From Rhea pennata (taxonomy: Eukaryota; Chordata; Aves; Rheiformes; Rheidae): DNA of 64,000 nucleotides. Position 1 is the stretch's first letter; every line of letters starts with the position of its first letter. The stretch spans positions 24,782,993 through 24,846,992 of the forward strand of contig NC_084668.1 in assembly GCF_028389875.1 (NCBI RefSeq). Reading direction: 5' to 3'. Below are positions 25,431 through 37,468 of this stretch, one piece after another. The translations under genes were made by a program, and so were the position numbers. A model generated the notes under the pieces. It ran no database searches and was not told the origin of the DNA. It saw nothing but the letters and a program-made list of their open reading frames with translations.

Positions 25431-26856
25431 ATGACTGAGTTTGACGATTGCAGCCACAGCGCATCCAATATGTATCTGCCAGGGTGTGCTTATTACGTTT
25501 CACCATCAGATTTCTCGACGAAACCCTCTTTTTTGTCGCAATCGTCTTCCTGTCAAATGACTTTTCCTTATTCTTCTAATTTACCTCATGTCCAACCTGT
25601 GCGCGAAGTAGCATTCAGGGAATACGGATTAGAGCGCAGCAAATGGCAGTACAGGGGCAGTTATGCTCCGTACTACTCAGCTGAAGAGGTGATGCACAGA
25701 GACTTTCTGCAGCCTGCGAACCGGAGGACGGAAATGTTATTCAAAACGGACCCCGTGTGCAGCCACCACGGACCGTCTCCGGCCGCCTCCAACTTGTACA
25801 GCGCGGTGGGCAGGAACGGGATCCTGCCGCAAGGCTTCGACCAGTTTTACGAGGCGGCCCCCGGCCCCCCGCACCCGCCGCTCTCCGAGGGCGACGGCGA
25901 GGGCGAGGGCGACGGCGGCAAGGGCGACGGCAAGCCCCACCACGGCACTTGCAGTAAAACACCTTCCAGCCAGGACAAGAAAGTGACAACAGCGAACAGC
26001 GCCGGGTCCCCTTCGGGGGAGGCTGTTGCAGAGAAGAGCAACAGTTCAGGTAGGTATCAGTAGTAAATTGGGGGCAAGAGTACAAGGCCAACACTTTGTC
26101 AAGCCGCATTTTATGTGCATTTTTATAAGCATCCAAAGGATTTTATGTATCCTATAAGATTTCCTTTACCGTTGTAAAGCGTGTTTACGATAGGAAACCA
26201 ATTTAGGTGGGCTTAAGGTATTCTTGGAAGAGGATATTAATTGTTATTAAATTGTTGATTTGGAGGGGGGGCAGACAGGGAGATTTCACAGGTAGTGCTC
26301 AGAGCTGCCTTCATTTTAGAGCGTAAGGTCTTCGTTTGTCTGGGCGGGGGGGGGGGGGAAAGAGGAGTTTGAGCAACTTGGAATATTTCCAGGCCATTTA
26401 AATATCTCTCTGTACTGCTCAAAGTGCTCTCTTTTAAGAACAAACTGCGAAATATTCTCTTTTTTGTTAAGTCAGCCAGAGAGCAAAAACCCCAGGAATA
26501 TTTTCTGTACTGCTAGGGGGCTGCTTTCCGGGCAATGGGATATTGTCGAAGTCTCTGATTTCCTATCTGAATGTGTTCGTAGCAGCAGCATAAATCAGTT
26601 TCTTCTCTCTTGAATTTCAGCAGTTCCTCAGCGATCCAGGAAAAAGAGGTGTCCCTATACCAAATATCAGATAAGAGAACTGGAACGTGAGTTTTTCTTC
26701 AATGTGTACATAAACAAAGAGAAAAGACTGCAGTTGTCCAGAATGCTCAACCTCACTGACCGACAAGTTAAAATCTGGTTCCAGAATCGAAGGATGAAAG
26801 AAAAGAAACTGAACAGAGATCGACTCCAATATTTCACTGGAAATCCCTTGTTTTGA
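25431..26856 (+). CDS. HOXD11: HOXD11, posterior Abd-B class homeodomain factor (2 coding exons)
   Basis: HOXD11 patterns the forearm/lower leg, kidney and sacral axis as a transcription factor. The exons are 25431-26049 and 26621-26856, giving 284 residues. The start [19 protein letters not shown] carries the paralogue-11 signature, followed by [17 protein letters not shown] and [17 protein letters not shown]. The protein lacks the long Gly/Ala insertions of mammalian HOXD11. Where mammals have low-complexity sequence it has an acidic tract ([15 protein letters not shown], about residues 154-168). The block [24 protein letters not shown] is retained. The donor is TTCAG/GTAGG and the acceptor ATTTCAG/CAG is a NAGNAG site. 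The homeodomain is at about 212-271 and the C-terminus is [11 protein letters not shown] polyadenylation signal is at 27388. Confidence 0.97.
26621..26856 (+). CDS. HOXD11: HOXD11 homeobox exon
   Basis: This exon encodes [15 protein letters not shown], then the homeodomain with [18 protein letters not shown] and [14 protein letters not shown], and the conserved tail to GNPLF. The acceptor reads CAG/CAG. Use of the second AG would drop a single alanine (SSAVPQ becomes SSVPQ) without changing the frame. Confidence 0.96.
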
Positions 26857-27308
26857 AAGTGAAAAAGAAAAGGAAAACAAAAGAGAGAGAGAGAGAGAGA
26901 GAAGGGAGAAAGAAGAAAAAAAGAGAAAATCTCAGTCTCTCTGACTTGCCATCTGAATGCAAATGTAAATTGGTTTACATGACACATCCACCCTGCGGAA
27001 CTCAAAGTTTCATTTTCATGTGCAACTCCACACACTGAATGGCCACTGGAGATTTCGGGGCTTGGCGGAGCAGATTCCTGATAAGGGGAAACTAGGGTAA
27101 ATCCAACAGTCCATTCTCAAAATTTTCTCGCCAAAGGTGCTTTTCTTTCCTCTCCCACAGTACCAGCAATGGACCTGCAGTGTGTCTGGTAGTTTTTGCT
27201 TACAATTAATTCAGTTCGGGGGGTACGTTGTTGCTTTTGAGCTAGGGTAACACTTTCCTCCCTTTAAGTGAATGCGGTTTATTTAAGAGATGGTAAATGT
27301 ACGTTCGC

Positions 27309-27341
<33 letters not shown>

Positions 27342-27387
27342 GTTTCTATTGTCATCCGAAAGCATGGGCCACTGTCTTTTTCATGTG

Positions 27388-27393
27388 AATAAA
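27388..27393 (+). promoter_or_regulatory. HOXD11 polyadenylation signal
   Basis: AATAAA lies about 530 bases after the HOXD11 stop and is followed by T/G-rich sequence typical of a cleavage region. Confidence 0.45.
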
Positions 27394-30300
27394 TGGTTTC
27401 TAGTAAAGTTAAGGTTATATCTTCCGTGCACTGTATGGATTTCCATCTCTGAAGGATCCTAGCGTTTCCCGGGCTAGAGCCAAGTTCAGTTAAATAATAG
27501 TGGGAGGAGGTCAAGTCGCATTTTTCGAAACGCGTTTTAAAGAAATGCTAGCTGAAATCTCTAACTCTCCTTTTGTAGGTATGTGTAACCTTCACTGTTC
27601 CGCCTTGAGTGCGAGGCAGAGCAAACATGGCTGTCTGCAGACCGTCACTTGTGATGGGGCTACAATTACTATAAACAACGAAAAAGGCTTTTTAACTGGT
27701 CAGGCTCCCAGTAAGCCCAGAATCCCCAACGCCAATGACTGTTTACTGTTAGGTAAGGATAAGCCAGCACGAGGGTTCACGGCGATGCAGACCAGAGGGA
27801 GCTATAAAAAATTGGCACTCGTGGAAAAAAAATAGGGGTAGGGAAAAAAAAAAGAGTTTGGAGACAGAGGGGTGGATCTTTGAAATCTAAGCCGCAGCGC
27901 GGCCGCGGGGACCCGGCCGGTTCGCCGGGAGCGCGGCGGCCGCTTGCGCGGCGGCGGCGATGCGCCGGGCCCGGGGCTGCCTCTCGCCAGGGCAGGATCC
28001 GGCGGAGGTCCCCGCGCTTTATGCGGCGTGACCTGCCGCGGCTGTTTACAAAACCTTGAACTGTCTAGACAACACCATAAAACCCGAGGGTCTAAACAGC
28101 TTAATTGGGTTATATTATACACCTTCTGGTGGGTGAAAAAGAGATTTCCGCAATGTGCAATAAAGGGAAGGAGTGAGAAAAGAATTTGGCTTTTTTTTGA
28201 ATAGGACGAAGTGGCTCTCGCTACACTTGCATCCACTGAAGGCAAACGCTGGCAAATAAGTCAGGAAAAGCCCTAGAATTAAAAAGATCGAGACTTGGAA
28301 TCGGAGGGATGAATGGCTAAAAAAATTTTTTAAAACTCTTTTGCAAGAAAAACATAAGTGTATGCCTTTGAACTTCCAAAATGTCAAGGTCATCACCTTT
28401 AACCTTCCTGAATAATTAGGCGCCTTAAGGTTCCTCTGTTATTTTCAACCACCACCCACTCTCTCTCTCTCTCTCTCCTCTCTCTCTGTCTCCCTCTCGC
28501 TCTCTCACACACACGCACAGCCACACGCACACACGTATTACCGCATAGCTGGCCATATTAGCAAACGCATCATAACGCAAAGAAAACCCCAGCCGCTTTT
28601 AGGTGAGCTTCTCCGCAGCGACCCGGGGAGCATGCCCTCCTTCCGTCCCCCCCTTGCAAGAGAAACGCGGTCTGTCTATTTTTCTTTTCACTGATTCGGT
28701 GCCCGGCAATTAACCCGATATCGTTCTTTTCCTTAAAAAAATATATATTTGTGCCTCTCTGAAAAAATCAAACTCGGGGGGATGTAAGAAATACTTTGTA
28801 ATTTAGGGAGAAAGATTATATTTATATAGGGATTTTCTCCGGATATGCATTTCCCCATAAAGCCTATTCTTTAGAAATGCACATAGTCGCAGGGAGTATC
28901 TAAAAGCCTTTCGCCTGAGCTTATGGCAAAATTCTCGCGGCTCTTCTGAGCCTTAATCCAAAGGGCAAGAACAAGTTGCTTGATTTTCTGTTCCCTGTAG
29001 TGCTTTAAGAGTTTATTTTAGAAGATTATTTTCCCTTTAAAATGTTAAGATACCGCAAAAGAGAGCCATGTAAACCTAAACATACTAATATAAATCTGGA
29101 AGAAATGTTCAATTATAGCAATTTTAATTTTCTATTCAAAAAAGAAAGGAATAAGCTCGGGACTGAAAGGCAGATTGAGCTGAAGAGAAAGCCAGAGAAT
29201 TCCCCCGTGCTTTGCCACGAAAAGCCACAGGAGGGCGCGCTCATGTGCTGTAATGCTCACAATAGTCCTGGTGTTGAAGTATATTTTCCTCCTAATAATA
29301 ATTCCACTGCTAATAAAATATCTAATATATAAGTAACGATAAGATTTCAGGGCCTTCCAAATGAGAAAATAAAGCATCAAAAAGATTTATTAAACAAATA
29401 ACCCATAACCGTGACGTGCTCGAGAAATATGCCACTTTAAAAGAAATTTTTTGGTCGTAATCTTTTATAATGCATCTGAGCTTTAAAAATACCCATAATT
29501 TTAGGAAAAAAAACTCAATGATATTCAGAATTCGTTCACTAGAACGAAAATCTATTTACACTTCTTAGGATAGCCTTAACGTGGCTAGAAGAAAAGTAAT
29601 ATAAAAATCATGCATTTTCACAGTTTCTCTTTCAATTCGTATTCAGAGCTTTTGCTTAAATAAAACTAGAGGTACAGAAAGCTTAATTTAAAAAATGTAC
29701 TCTATTTAAACGCGATATTAGCATTAGATCCTGAGAGTGTCTATTTTTAAAGAGGGAGAAAGAGTAAAGGGGAAAAAAAAGATAACTTTAATATCCGAAC
29801 ATCATCTTGCCAAAGAATTGCTGAATGAAATCTCTCTCCTTTAAAAACGCTATGGAGATCTATTAAAATGGAACTAGATACTAGAAAATTAAAGCGAAGC
29901 TTATGAATTTCCTGGCCATTCTCCAGTGACCGAGAATGTTCCCTTTTTCTGTTTATTGTGTTTTGTTTTTTTCCTCCAACATGCACTTTTAATAACAATC
30001 ACACCAAAGAAAAGGCTTCGCTTCTTTCTGCCGTTTTTCAGAATTCATCAAAATCTATTTCACGTTGGCTCAGCCATATTCTGCATTTTAAAAGCCCCAT
30101 CTCTCCTGAAAGTATTTGTTGGCACTTTGTCCGCTGAAGTTTTTTTTAGAAGTTCATTGTTAAGAGTTTCCTAGAAATAGCCTTTCCGTCTGCAATAAAA
30201 TGGCATTGTACAATCTAAAATAATTGGAATCTTTGACGCTAAAGGTAGCGCTTTTAACCACATCCCGAGCACGAAGGAGAAGCCCTTGGTCTCTCGATGG

Positions 30301-33120
30301 GGTTACCTATTTCGAGAGGGAAATATTTAGCAAAGTTTTTTTGTTTGTTTATTTTTCTTGGCTTTAGAGAACGCACACCAACCCTGAACCCATTAGGCTG
30401 CTATGATGTGATGCTTTAACCGCTCGCAATTACAGTGAGGCCGATCTCAAAGAACGTAAACGAGTGATTGGAGCCAGGATGTGCTGTTAATTAAAATAAA
30501 TAATAATAATAAAAAAAGTTGAAGGTGGAAACGCTGCTTTGTTCTTTTTTTGAATCATCAAGTAAATGCGATGATTCTGTGGGAGTCCATAATCTCTCCT
30601 ATTCTTTTTTCCCCTTTCTATATTATTCCTTAAGGAAAGGTTGGGAGCTATATCTTTGGGCTTCTCCTTCTTGGAGAACGAATAGGATATTTGCTTTTTT
30701 TCAGATTAAATTACAGATTTGGCAGAAATCTACCGAAAGATAAATGAGTAACCCAAAAGCAGAGGCTGAATGCATTATCCCCGATCAGTTCACACGCTAA
30801 AATCTTACAGCTCCAGATATATACTTCTGTGTGCACTGAAATACTGAAATACAATAGAGGACGAAGTACGGCTTTGAGCGAACCTGGGAGCACAGTCAAT
30901 GCTACCGTGCGATCCTCACACTCAGAAATAACACCTTTGAAGAAATGGCCAGTAGGCTGTTTTGTATATTTAATAAGCTTTCGTGTTTTAAACATAATCA
31001 TACCATCAGTATCCCCCCCCCCCAAAAAAAAAAAAAAAAAAAAAAAAAATCCTGGGTGCTTGAGCCCTCAACCCAGACGTCGACTCTTTCTATGAAAATA
31101 TGGCACATAGAAATCTGGGCAGCGGGACAGTTTCATTATTAAAAGACGAAAGGTCACAATACTGTAGCCAATTTTTTTCCTTAAATAAAAATATTCTTCA
31201 ATCTCCCTTCAATACAACAGCGTAGTATAAAACATACAGTCCGCGCGTTAAAAGATAGCTTAAATAAATTGCTGAAATCGACTAAATGAAAGTAATATTG
31301 CTTAAAGCTTTCTAGGTTCCAGTCTATTTTTAGAATAAGATATTCCTCGCAATACCTTTTGTTACTGAAGGCATCTGCAAAATATCTAGCCTTTTCCGTA
31401 CCTCTCTCCCATCCCCCTCCTATAATGAGGCACAAACACAGCAAATTGCAAGTATGGGAATCGTCAGCACAGTCGAGAAAAATCATATCACGAGTAATAA
31501 GGTTTAGGAAGATAAGGCAATGAAAATTAATCCCTCCAGCCACGTCTTCTAACCTCAAGTTTTTTACCCTGACATTTGCTTGAGGAGAAAACTGTAGTGT
31601 CCACCTATGCTTTATTACAAATAGTAATTTACATCTGCATGGACCCCTTGGTTGGGTTTTTTTCCACCCCCATTCGGAAAAATATGGGGCTCTGAGAGCA
31701 AAACCTTTATATTAATGTGGATTGTATATCTCATTTATTGCACAATATTGATTTATTTATTAATGTTAATTACTTGATTCCATTTTAATATGATTTAAAA
31801 CAACAGTGACATTAAATACCTAGAGCCTAAGTCCCCAGTTCCCCAGCGACTCTTGCATGTTTATTCAACTTCTATTTACCTCAAACTTTAACTTTCCTAC
31901 TTTTCATTTTCAATAAAAAAATGCTGCCCGTTTTTAAAACAACTGGTGATTTATCGTGAGCGAAGGGTCTTATGGAGCTGTTCGCCAGTCCTGAATGTGA
32001 TATTTAAATCATTATCACCATAGCCATCATCTGAGTTTCCGTGTAGTGACATGTAAGAAATTCATATTTTCAATTAAAAATCAAAGAGATCTCATGTACA
32101 ATCAGGAGTCAGGGAGTTAGGTCATTTAGCACAACAGAGGCTGGCGTGGAAAGCGGTTAAGCATTAGCTTATTGTTTTAACTTTACTATTGGGCAAAATC
32201 CACAGCAAACCTCTAGTATAATACTTCAGTTGGGATATTTCTGGGACACTCTTTTCTTAAAGTGTAAATAAAGATTATGAAAGACCCATTTGATGGGCAT
32301 AAAATTCCTGATTAGATTTAACAGTCAAGTCTTAAACTGCGTCAAGGAAAATAGTATTTTGTTTCTTTAAACTCTGTGGGTTGTCTGGGCTGTTGTTTAA
32401 AAAGAGGAAATTGCTAGAAAGCAAGGGGGGGAATCCAGTCCTCAAAGCGGGAGCGTCGTGAACTCCGCTGCAGCTTGTTTCTGCGCTCAGGCAAATCTTA
32501 GCAATGGCTCTGATAATGATCTTAAATAGACGTGTTTTCGAGACCCCCGTTTCTGTGCAAAAACGGCAGTGGCCGTGCAGCGTGCTCGGGAAGGGCAGAG
32601 GGCTGTGCAAGGCGCAGGGATTGCGGCAAAAAATCTTAAAAGCAGCGAATATTACGAAGGTAATATTTAAACTCTCCGGCAACACAGAAGCTAGAGACTG
32701 CAGCTATAAAAGACACTGGCTCTTAACCTGACAATGATGTTGTATTTGAACAGCTGCGATAAGGTTTTAAAAGGTCTGTCTCATTGCCACAGCGAAATTT
32801 TAAATAGGGTTATTGTTTCCAGCAGTGTAAAGTGTACGGTAAAGTGCAAAACATTCAAATACCCGGAAACAGGAGAAAATTCAAATTCTCGCCGGTGGAA
32901 CATGCAAGTTTTCAGTTGCGCAAAAGACGCATGTAAAAATTTAAAAATCCTTTCATATGCTGCCTGTTTCTGGGGATCTTAAAGAGTGTTTTGGTGTTAG
33001 AAAGGCCCCAAATAAACAGCCAGATGAATCTGAAAGAAAATTTTTCAATAAATTCACTTTGCGTGGATTAGAGTCCTTGACAGCCTTAATCCCAGATAAG
33101 AAAAGCTCCAGGTTAAGATA

Positions 33121-33123
<3 letters not shown>

Positions 33124-33160
<37 letters not shown>

Positions 33161-33176
33161 AAGAAAGAAAGAAAGG
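33124..33176. repeat. Poly(A) run with GAAA tail
   Basis: About 36 consecutive A followed by several GAAA units. No SINE or LINE body was recognised upstream, so it is called a simple repeat. Confidence 0.8.
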
Positions 33177-33989
33177 AAAAAGAAAAGAGAGAGTAAAAAG
33201 AGCAATAAATAGTTTGTACTATCGCTATTTAAACTGTAACAGCTTCGGGTTTTAAATATGGGTACGAAGTGGGAGGAAAAACAGTAAAACAGGTTTAAAG
33301 TGTTGGAACGGAAAAATCTAATTTGCCAGCGAGGCAGTTACTGTTGCCTCCTGTATTTTATTTTTTTTTTTTGCTTTAATATTCCAGCTGCATTTATCAT
33401 TCTTCTTGAGGAAAAAAAAAATAAAGGGAAAGAGAAAAAGAAAACCAAGGAGTTCCTCAAACAGTTGCGATATGACTATGAGTTTCTATATGTTTATTAA
33501 TGAGCAGTATTACAGAGGGAGAAATTATCTTGATGGTGCTTTCAGTTACCAGGAGGAGTAAAAAACATTTTTTTCACAGGCAGCGGTGAGAGAGCGTTGT
33601 AAAATGATTTTAGGAATCTGGTGTAACTATAAAAGTGAAGTTATGACAAAAGCCTAGCTTTTAATATTTGACGATTTGTGTTAAAACAAAAATTGACCTT
33701 CTTGGTTAGTAGCGAGGAAAAAAATCAATAGTATAATTTTCAATAATTCATAACGCGCCCGCCATTATGCTAAATCTTAACTATTAATCTTATCCTTTAC
33801 AAAGTCGCGATTGATTTGTTAATAAAATATCTTCCCGTGTGTGGCAACAGAGGGTATAACTCTTTAAAAAGCTTCAGAAGCAAGAAAATTACCAAGTAGC
33901 CCGAGAATGTAGATGAGGCTTTTATTGATCGCCCCTGATTCTCCTTAATACGGATTAATAAATCGCGCAACCTTTTGTCCCGCCGCGCT

Positions 33990-34166
33990 TGTCAGGCCGC
34001 GGCGCGCTGGCGGGCGGCGCGGAGGGGCAGCGCGGCGGGCCGGGGGGCGGCGCGGCGCGGCGCGGCGCGGCGCGGAGGGGCCGCGCGGCGGGGCGCGGAG
34101 CGGCGCGGCGCGGCGCGGCGCGGAGGGGCCGCGCGGCGCGGAGCGGCGGTTCGGCGGCGCGGCGCA

Positions 34167-34220
<54 letters not shown>

Positions 34221-34340
34221 GAGGCGCGGCGCGGGCGGGTGCGGTGCCGGCGCGGCGGCCTAGGGGTCGCTGTTGACCGCGGCGGGCGCGGCGGGGCGGC
34301 GCGGCGGCGCGTCAGCCGCGGGGCGGCGGGGCGCGGGCCG
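33990..34340. repeat. CG-only minisatellite upstream of HOXD10
   Basis: Irregular tandem copies of GGCGCGGC-like units, followed by a run of CGG triplets, make up some 350 bases of almost pure C and G. Arg/Ala-rich frames open on both strands are repeat artefacts. The run ends about 130 bases before the HOXD10 start codon and is probably part of its CpG-island promoter. Confidence 0.75.
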
Positions 34341-34467
34341 GCGGCCGCTGCCATTGGCCCGGCTGTCATGTGGTCGCGCGGAGGCATCCGCAATTACACG
34401 GGAATGTTTTCCTAGAGATGTCAGCCTACAAAGGACACAATCTCTCTTCCTCAAATTCCTCCCCAAA

Positions 34468-36878
34468 ATGTCCTTTCCCAACAGCTCTCCTGCCGCTAAT
34501 ACTTTTTTAGTAGATTCTCTCATCAGTGCGTGCAGGAGTGACAGTTTCTACTCCAACAGCGCCAGCATGTATATGCCACCTAGCACAGACATTGGGACTT
34601 ATGGGATGCAAACCTGTGGACTCCTACCGTCTCTGGCTAAAAGAGAAGTTAATCACCAAAATATGGGTATGAATGTACATCCTTATATACCTCAAGTAGA
34701 CAGTTGGACAGACCCGAACAGATCTTGTCGAATAGAGCAACCTGTTACACAGCAGGTCCCCACTTGTTCCTTCACTACAAATATTAAAGAAGAAAGCAAT
34801 TGCTGCATGTATTCCGATAAGAGAACAAAACTCATTTCTTCAGACGTCCCTTCCTACCAGAGGCTGGTGTCTGAATCATGCCCCATTGAAAACCCCGAGG
34901 TTCCTGTCCCAGGATATTTTAGACTGAGCCAGACCTACGCCACTGGGAAAACCCAAGAGTACAATAATAGCCCTGAAACGAGTTCAACTGTAATGTTACA
35001 GTTAAACCCTCGCGGCAGCTCCAAACCGCAGATATCTTCTCAACTTCAGATGGAAAAGAAAATGAATGAAAATCCGAACAACCAAGACAGCACAGCTAAA
35101 GTCTCTCAAGTGGAAAGTCCCGAGCCCAAATCCACGTTGCAAGACGAAAGGAGCTGCCTGCCTGAAGGCTCTGTGTCCAGCCCAGAAGTCCAGGAGAAGG
35201 AGAGTAAAGGTCTGTATGATCGAGTTTAAACCGTAACGTGGTGTAACTCCAACACGCCAGCATCATAAAACACGCTCTAATATACTAACAAGCATCACAG
35301 CCATCACATTTAATGATAAGGAGTATCGGGCTGCAGGTGCTGTCTCGCTGAAGATTTTGGCAGGGAAAAAAATGCTACACAAAAGATTCCAGAGATTTTC
35401 TTTATATATTTGCCTCTCTCGTGCATGCAGACAGTCTCTGTGATGCGGAGAATATGTGTGTGTGCTCCTCGAGGCACCGCAGCATCCGAAAGCAGCCAAA
35501 TACCTTTAAAAAAGCAGGTCTGGAGGTTGTAAAATACGACCAGCTCAACTTTTCTCTTGTAATATTTCGCTGAAATATTTTCTCTGAGCCTAACTGCGGT
35601 CTGATTGCATTTATAGTTAATTATGATCCTATTAAAATAGGTGAGAAATAGGTGCTACCAAGCTGGATAAAGTTTTAAACAAATGTACAATGAAAACAGC
35701 AGCCCGCTGTCTGCTTGATCAAAACGTGGAATATTTGAATGTGGTGCTTTAGATAACCTTGCTTTTTGTCTCAAAAAGTGCAACATTATTTTGAAATACG
35801 TTTGAAAGCTAAAGGTGGTGCTTATCTAATTTTATTTTTCCTTTAAAAGTACACTAAAGCCTTAATTTCGAACGGCGTGTGTTGAAGGACCCCAAAACGG
35901 GAAATTTTCACCTAAAGAAATGTACTTTGCAACCTCTAGGTCAATTTTTATCCTATGTGTGCATGGAGATTCTCTTCATAGGAATTATATTTCATAATCC
36001 AGGTCTAGGTTGATATAGGACAGATTTCTTTCTGATGAAAAAAATATCTAAAAGGAAAATGGGAAAAAAAAATCTGAGGTGGAGGGTATTAATTTCAGGC
36101 GCATCTTTTTGTCTGGGAAAAAAATGTGTGTGTCTCTTTCTACGGATGTTTGTGTAATTCAGCTGATGATTTAGGGGAAGCTGATACAAAATATATTGCG
36201 ATGGTATTTTGTAATTGAGTGATTTTCTTAGCAAGTGTCGCAGGAGACCGAGTCAGCCATGGCCAGGCTAGACCCGTTAAAATGTTACCAATGGACTGAT
36301 GGCAGGTTAAATATTGTGCAAATGCTAAATGCCACTTGAAAACTTTAGATACCATTTCTAGAGGAGCCAGGAGAGAGAGAAAAACCTGAAAGATAGGGTA
36401 ACGTGTTGTGTGAACTATTTAACATGAGCCTGGCAGCAATTAATGTCTGTATTCCAGTGTCCACACCTCATGCTCGCAATGTTTAATACCCACATTCACC
36501 ATATCTGCCAGACACTACAGAGGAGGGTTCATGGCCAAGGGTACACTTTAACAGCCTGAGGTATTTTTGATTTTTTGTTCTTCTTCTTTGATTTTGATAG
36601 AGGAAATCAAGTCTGATACTCCAACAAGCAATTGGCTAACTGCAAAGAGTGGCAGAAAGAAGAGGTGTCCTTATACTAAACACCAAACACTGGAATTAGA
36701 GAAAGAGTTCTTATTCAATATGTATCTCACTCGAGAGCGCCGCCTAGAGATCAGTAAGAGCGTAAACCTCACTGACAGGCAGGTCAAGATTTGGTTTCAA
36801 AACCGCAGAATGAAGCTCAAGAAGATGAGCAGGGAGAACCGAATCCGAGAACTGACCGCTAATCTCACCTTCTCTTAA
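34468..36878 (+). CDS. HOXD10: HOXD10, Abd-B class homeodomain factor (2 coding exons)
   Basis: HOXD10 patterns lumbosacral spinal cord motor neurons and hindlimb. The exons are 34468-35209 and 36601-36878, giving 339 residues (human 340). The start [19 protein letters not shown] is the invariant paralogue-10 N-terminus. Long exact blocks such as [20 protein letters not shown] and [20 protein letters not shown] identify it as HOXD10. The donor is AAAG/GTCTG and the acceptor GATAG/AG. The W-containing linker [10 protein letters not shown] precedes the homeodomain at about 265-324, and the protein ends [11 protein letters not shown]. There are no low-complexity tracts. The intron (1391 bases) is the longest of the six HOX introns here. 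Two ATGs sit just upstream in the presumed leader. A polyadenylation signal is at 37463. Confidence 0.97.
36601..36878 (+). CDS. HOXD10: HOXD10 homeobox exon
   Basis: This exon encodes [18 protein letters not shown], containing the tryptophan used for PBX contact in groups 9 and 10, then the homeodomain with [20 protein letters not shown] and [19 protein letters not shown]. As far as I can recall the human protein, this exon encodes an identical sequence. Confidence 0.96.
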
Positions 36879-37462
36879 AGCTGCCCCGGGGGTGCAAACA
36901 GTGAGCAATGGGCACAGCACCGCCGGTTCCTAAATGCAGGAGAGACTTTGACAAAACCCTTCATTTTCCATTTTTTTTTCTGATAGAATGTGACTCTTCG
37001 TCCTTCTTTTAGCGCTGCAAGTGAATATGTATTACTATGATGAGTATATATAAAACCTAGCACGTGTAATTTATTTTTGTTCTCATCGTAATGCAGGGTA
37101 ACTATTATTGAATATTATCATTTGGTCTTAACTTATTGGAACTGTCGAACATCCAAACAATGTGACTTTTTCATGTTTTTACTAACAAAATGGTATTTAT
37201 GTGGGGCTATTACACGGGCCATAACATTTTGAGTACATTCAATACCTTAAGAAAAAAAAGGGGGAAAACTTTGGGGAGGGGGGAAAGAGAAGCACATTAT
37301 AATGTAACTATCCTCTCAAATGAACTTAGAGATTGTCCTACGTAAGATGGAATATTTCATTCTTCTCCATTGTAGACATTTTCTTGTGGTGCATATGTGG
37401 AATAGTAGTCGTTCAACAGCAATATGTCCTTCTTGTGCATGTTCTATTCGCATGTATAATGC

Positions 37463-37468
37463 AATAAA
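37463..37468 (+). promoter_or_regulatory. HOXD10 polyadenylation signal
   Basis: GCAATAAACT lies about 585 bases after the HOXD10 stop; TGT- and T-rich sequence follows within 200 bases. Confidence 0.5.

Larger units (their letters stand above)
26857..34467. other. HOXD11 3' UTR and HOXD11-HOXD10 intergenic region
   Basis: HOXD11 3' UTR covers about the first 530 bases, with AATAAA at 27388-27393. One GC-rich island lies at about 27880-28030. From 28100 to 33960 the sequence is mostly AT-rich and unique-looking, with a GA repeat at 26878-26922, a TA repeat at 27311-27342, CT/CA repeats at 28457-28520, a C/A homopolymer pair at 31013-31049 and poly(A)/GAAA at 33124-33176. A weaker CTCF-type motif is at 29225-29238. 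A CG-only minisatellite fills 33990-34340. In mouse, regulatory elements controlling Hoxd11 timing lie just downstream of Hoxd11. No gene is recognised. Confidence 0.55.

Noticed and set aside
30560-30575. GATTCTGTGG as the end of a CR1 LINE
   Set aside because: A single short match without the tandem ATTCTRTG end or any upstream LINE body.
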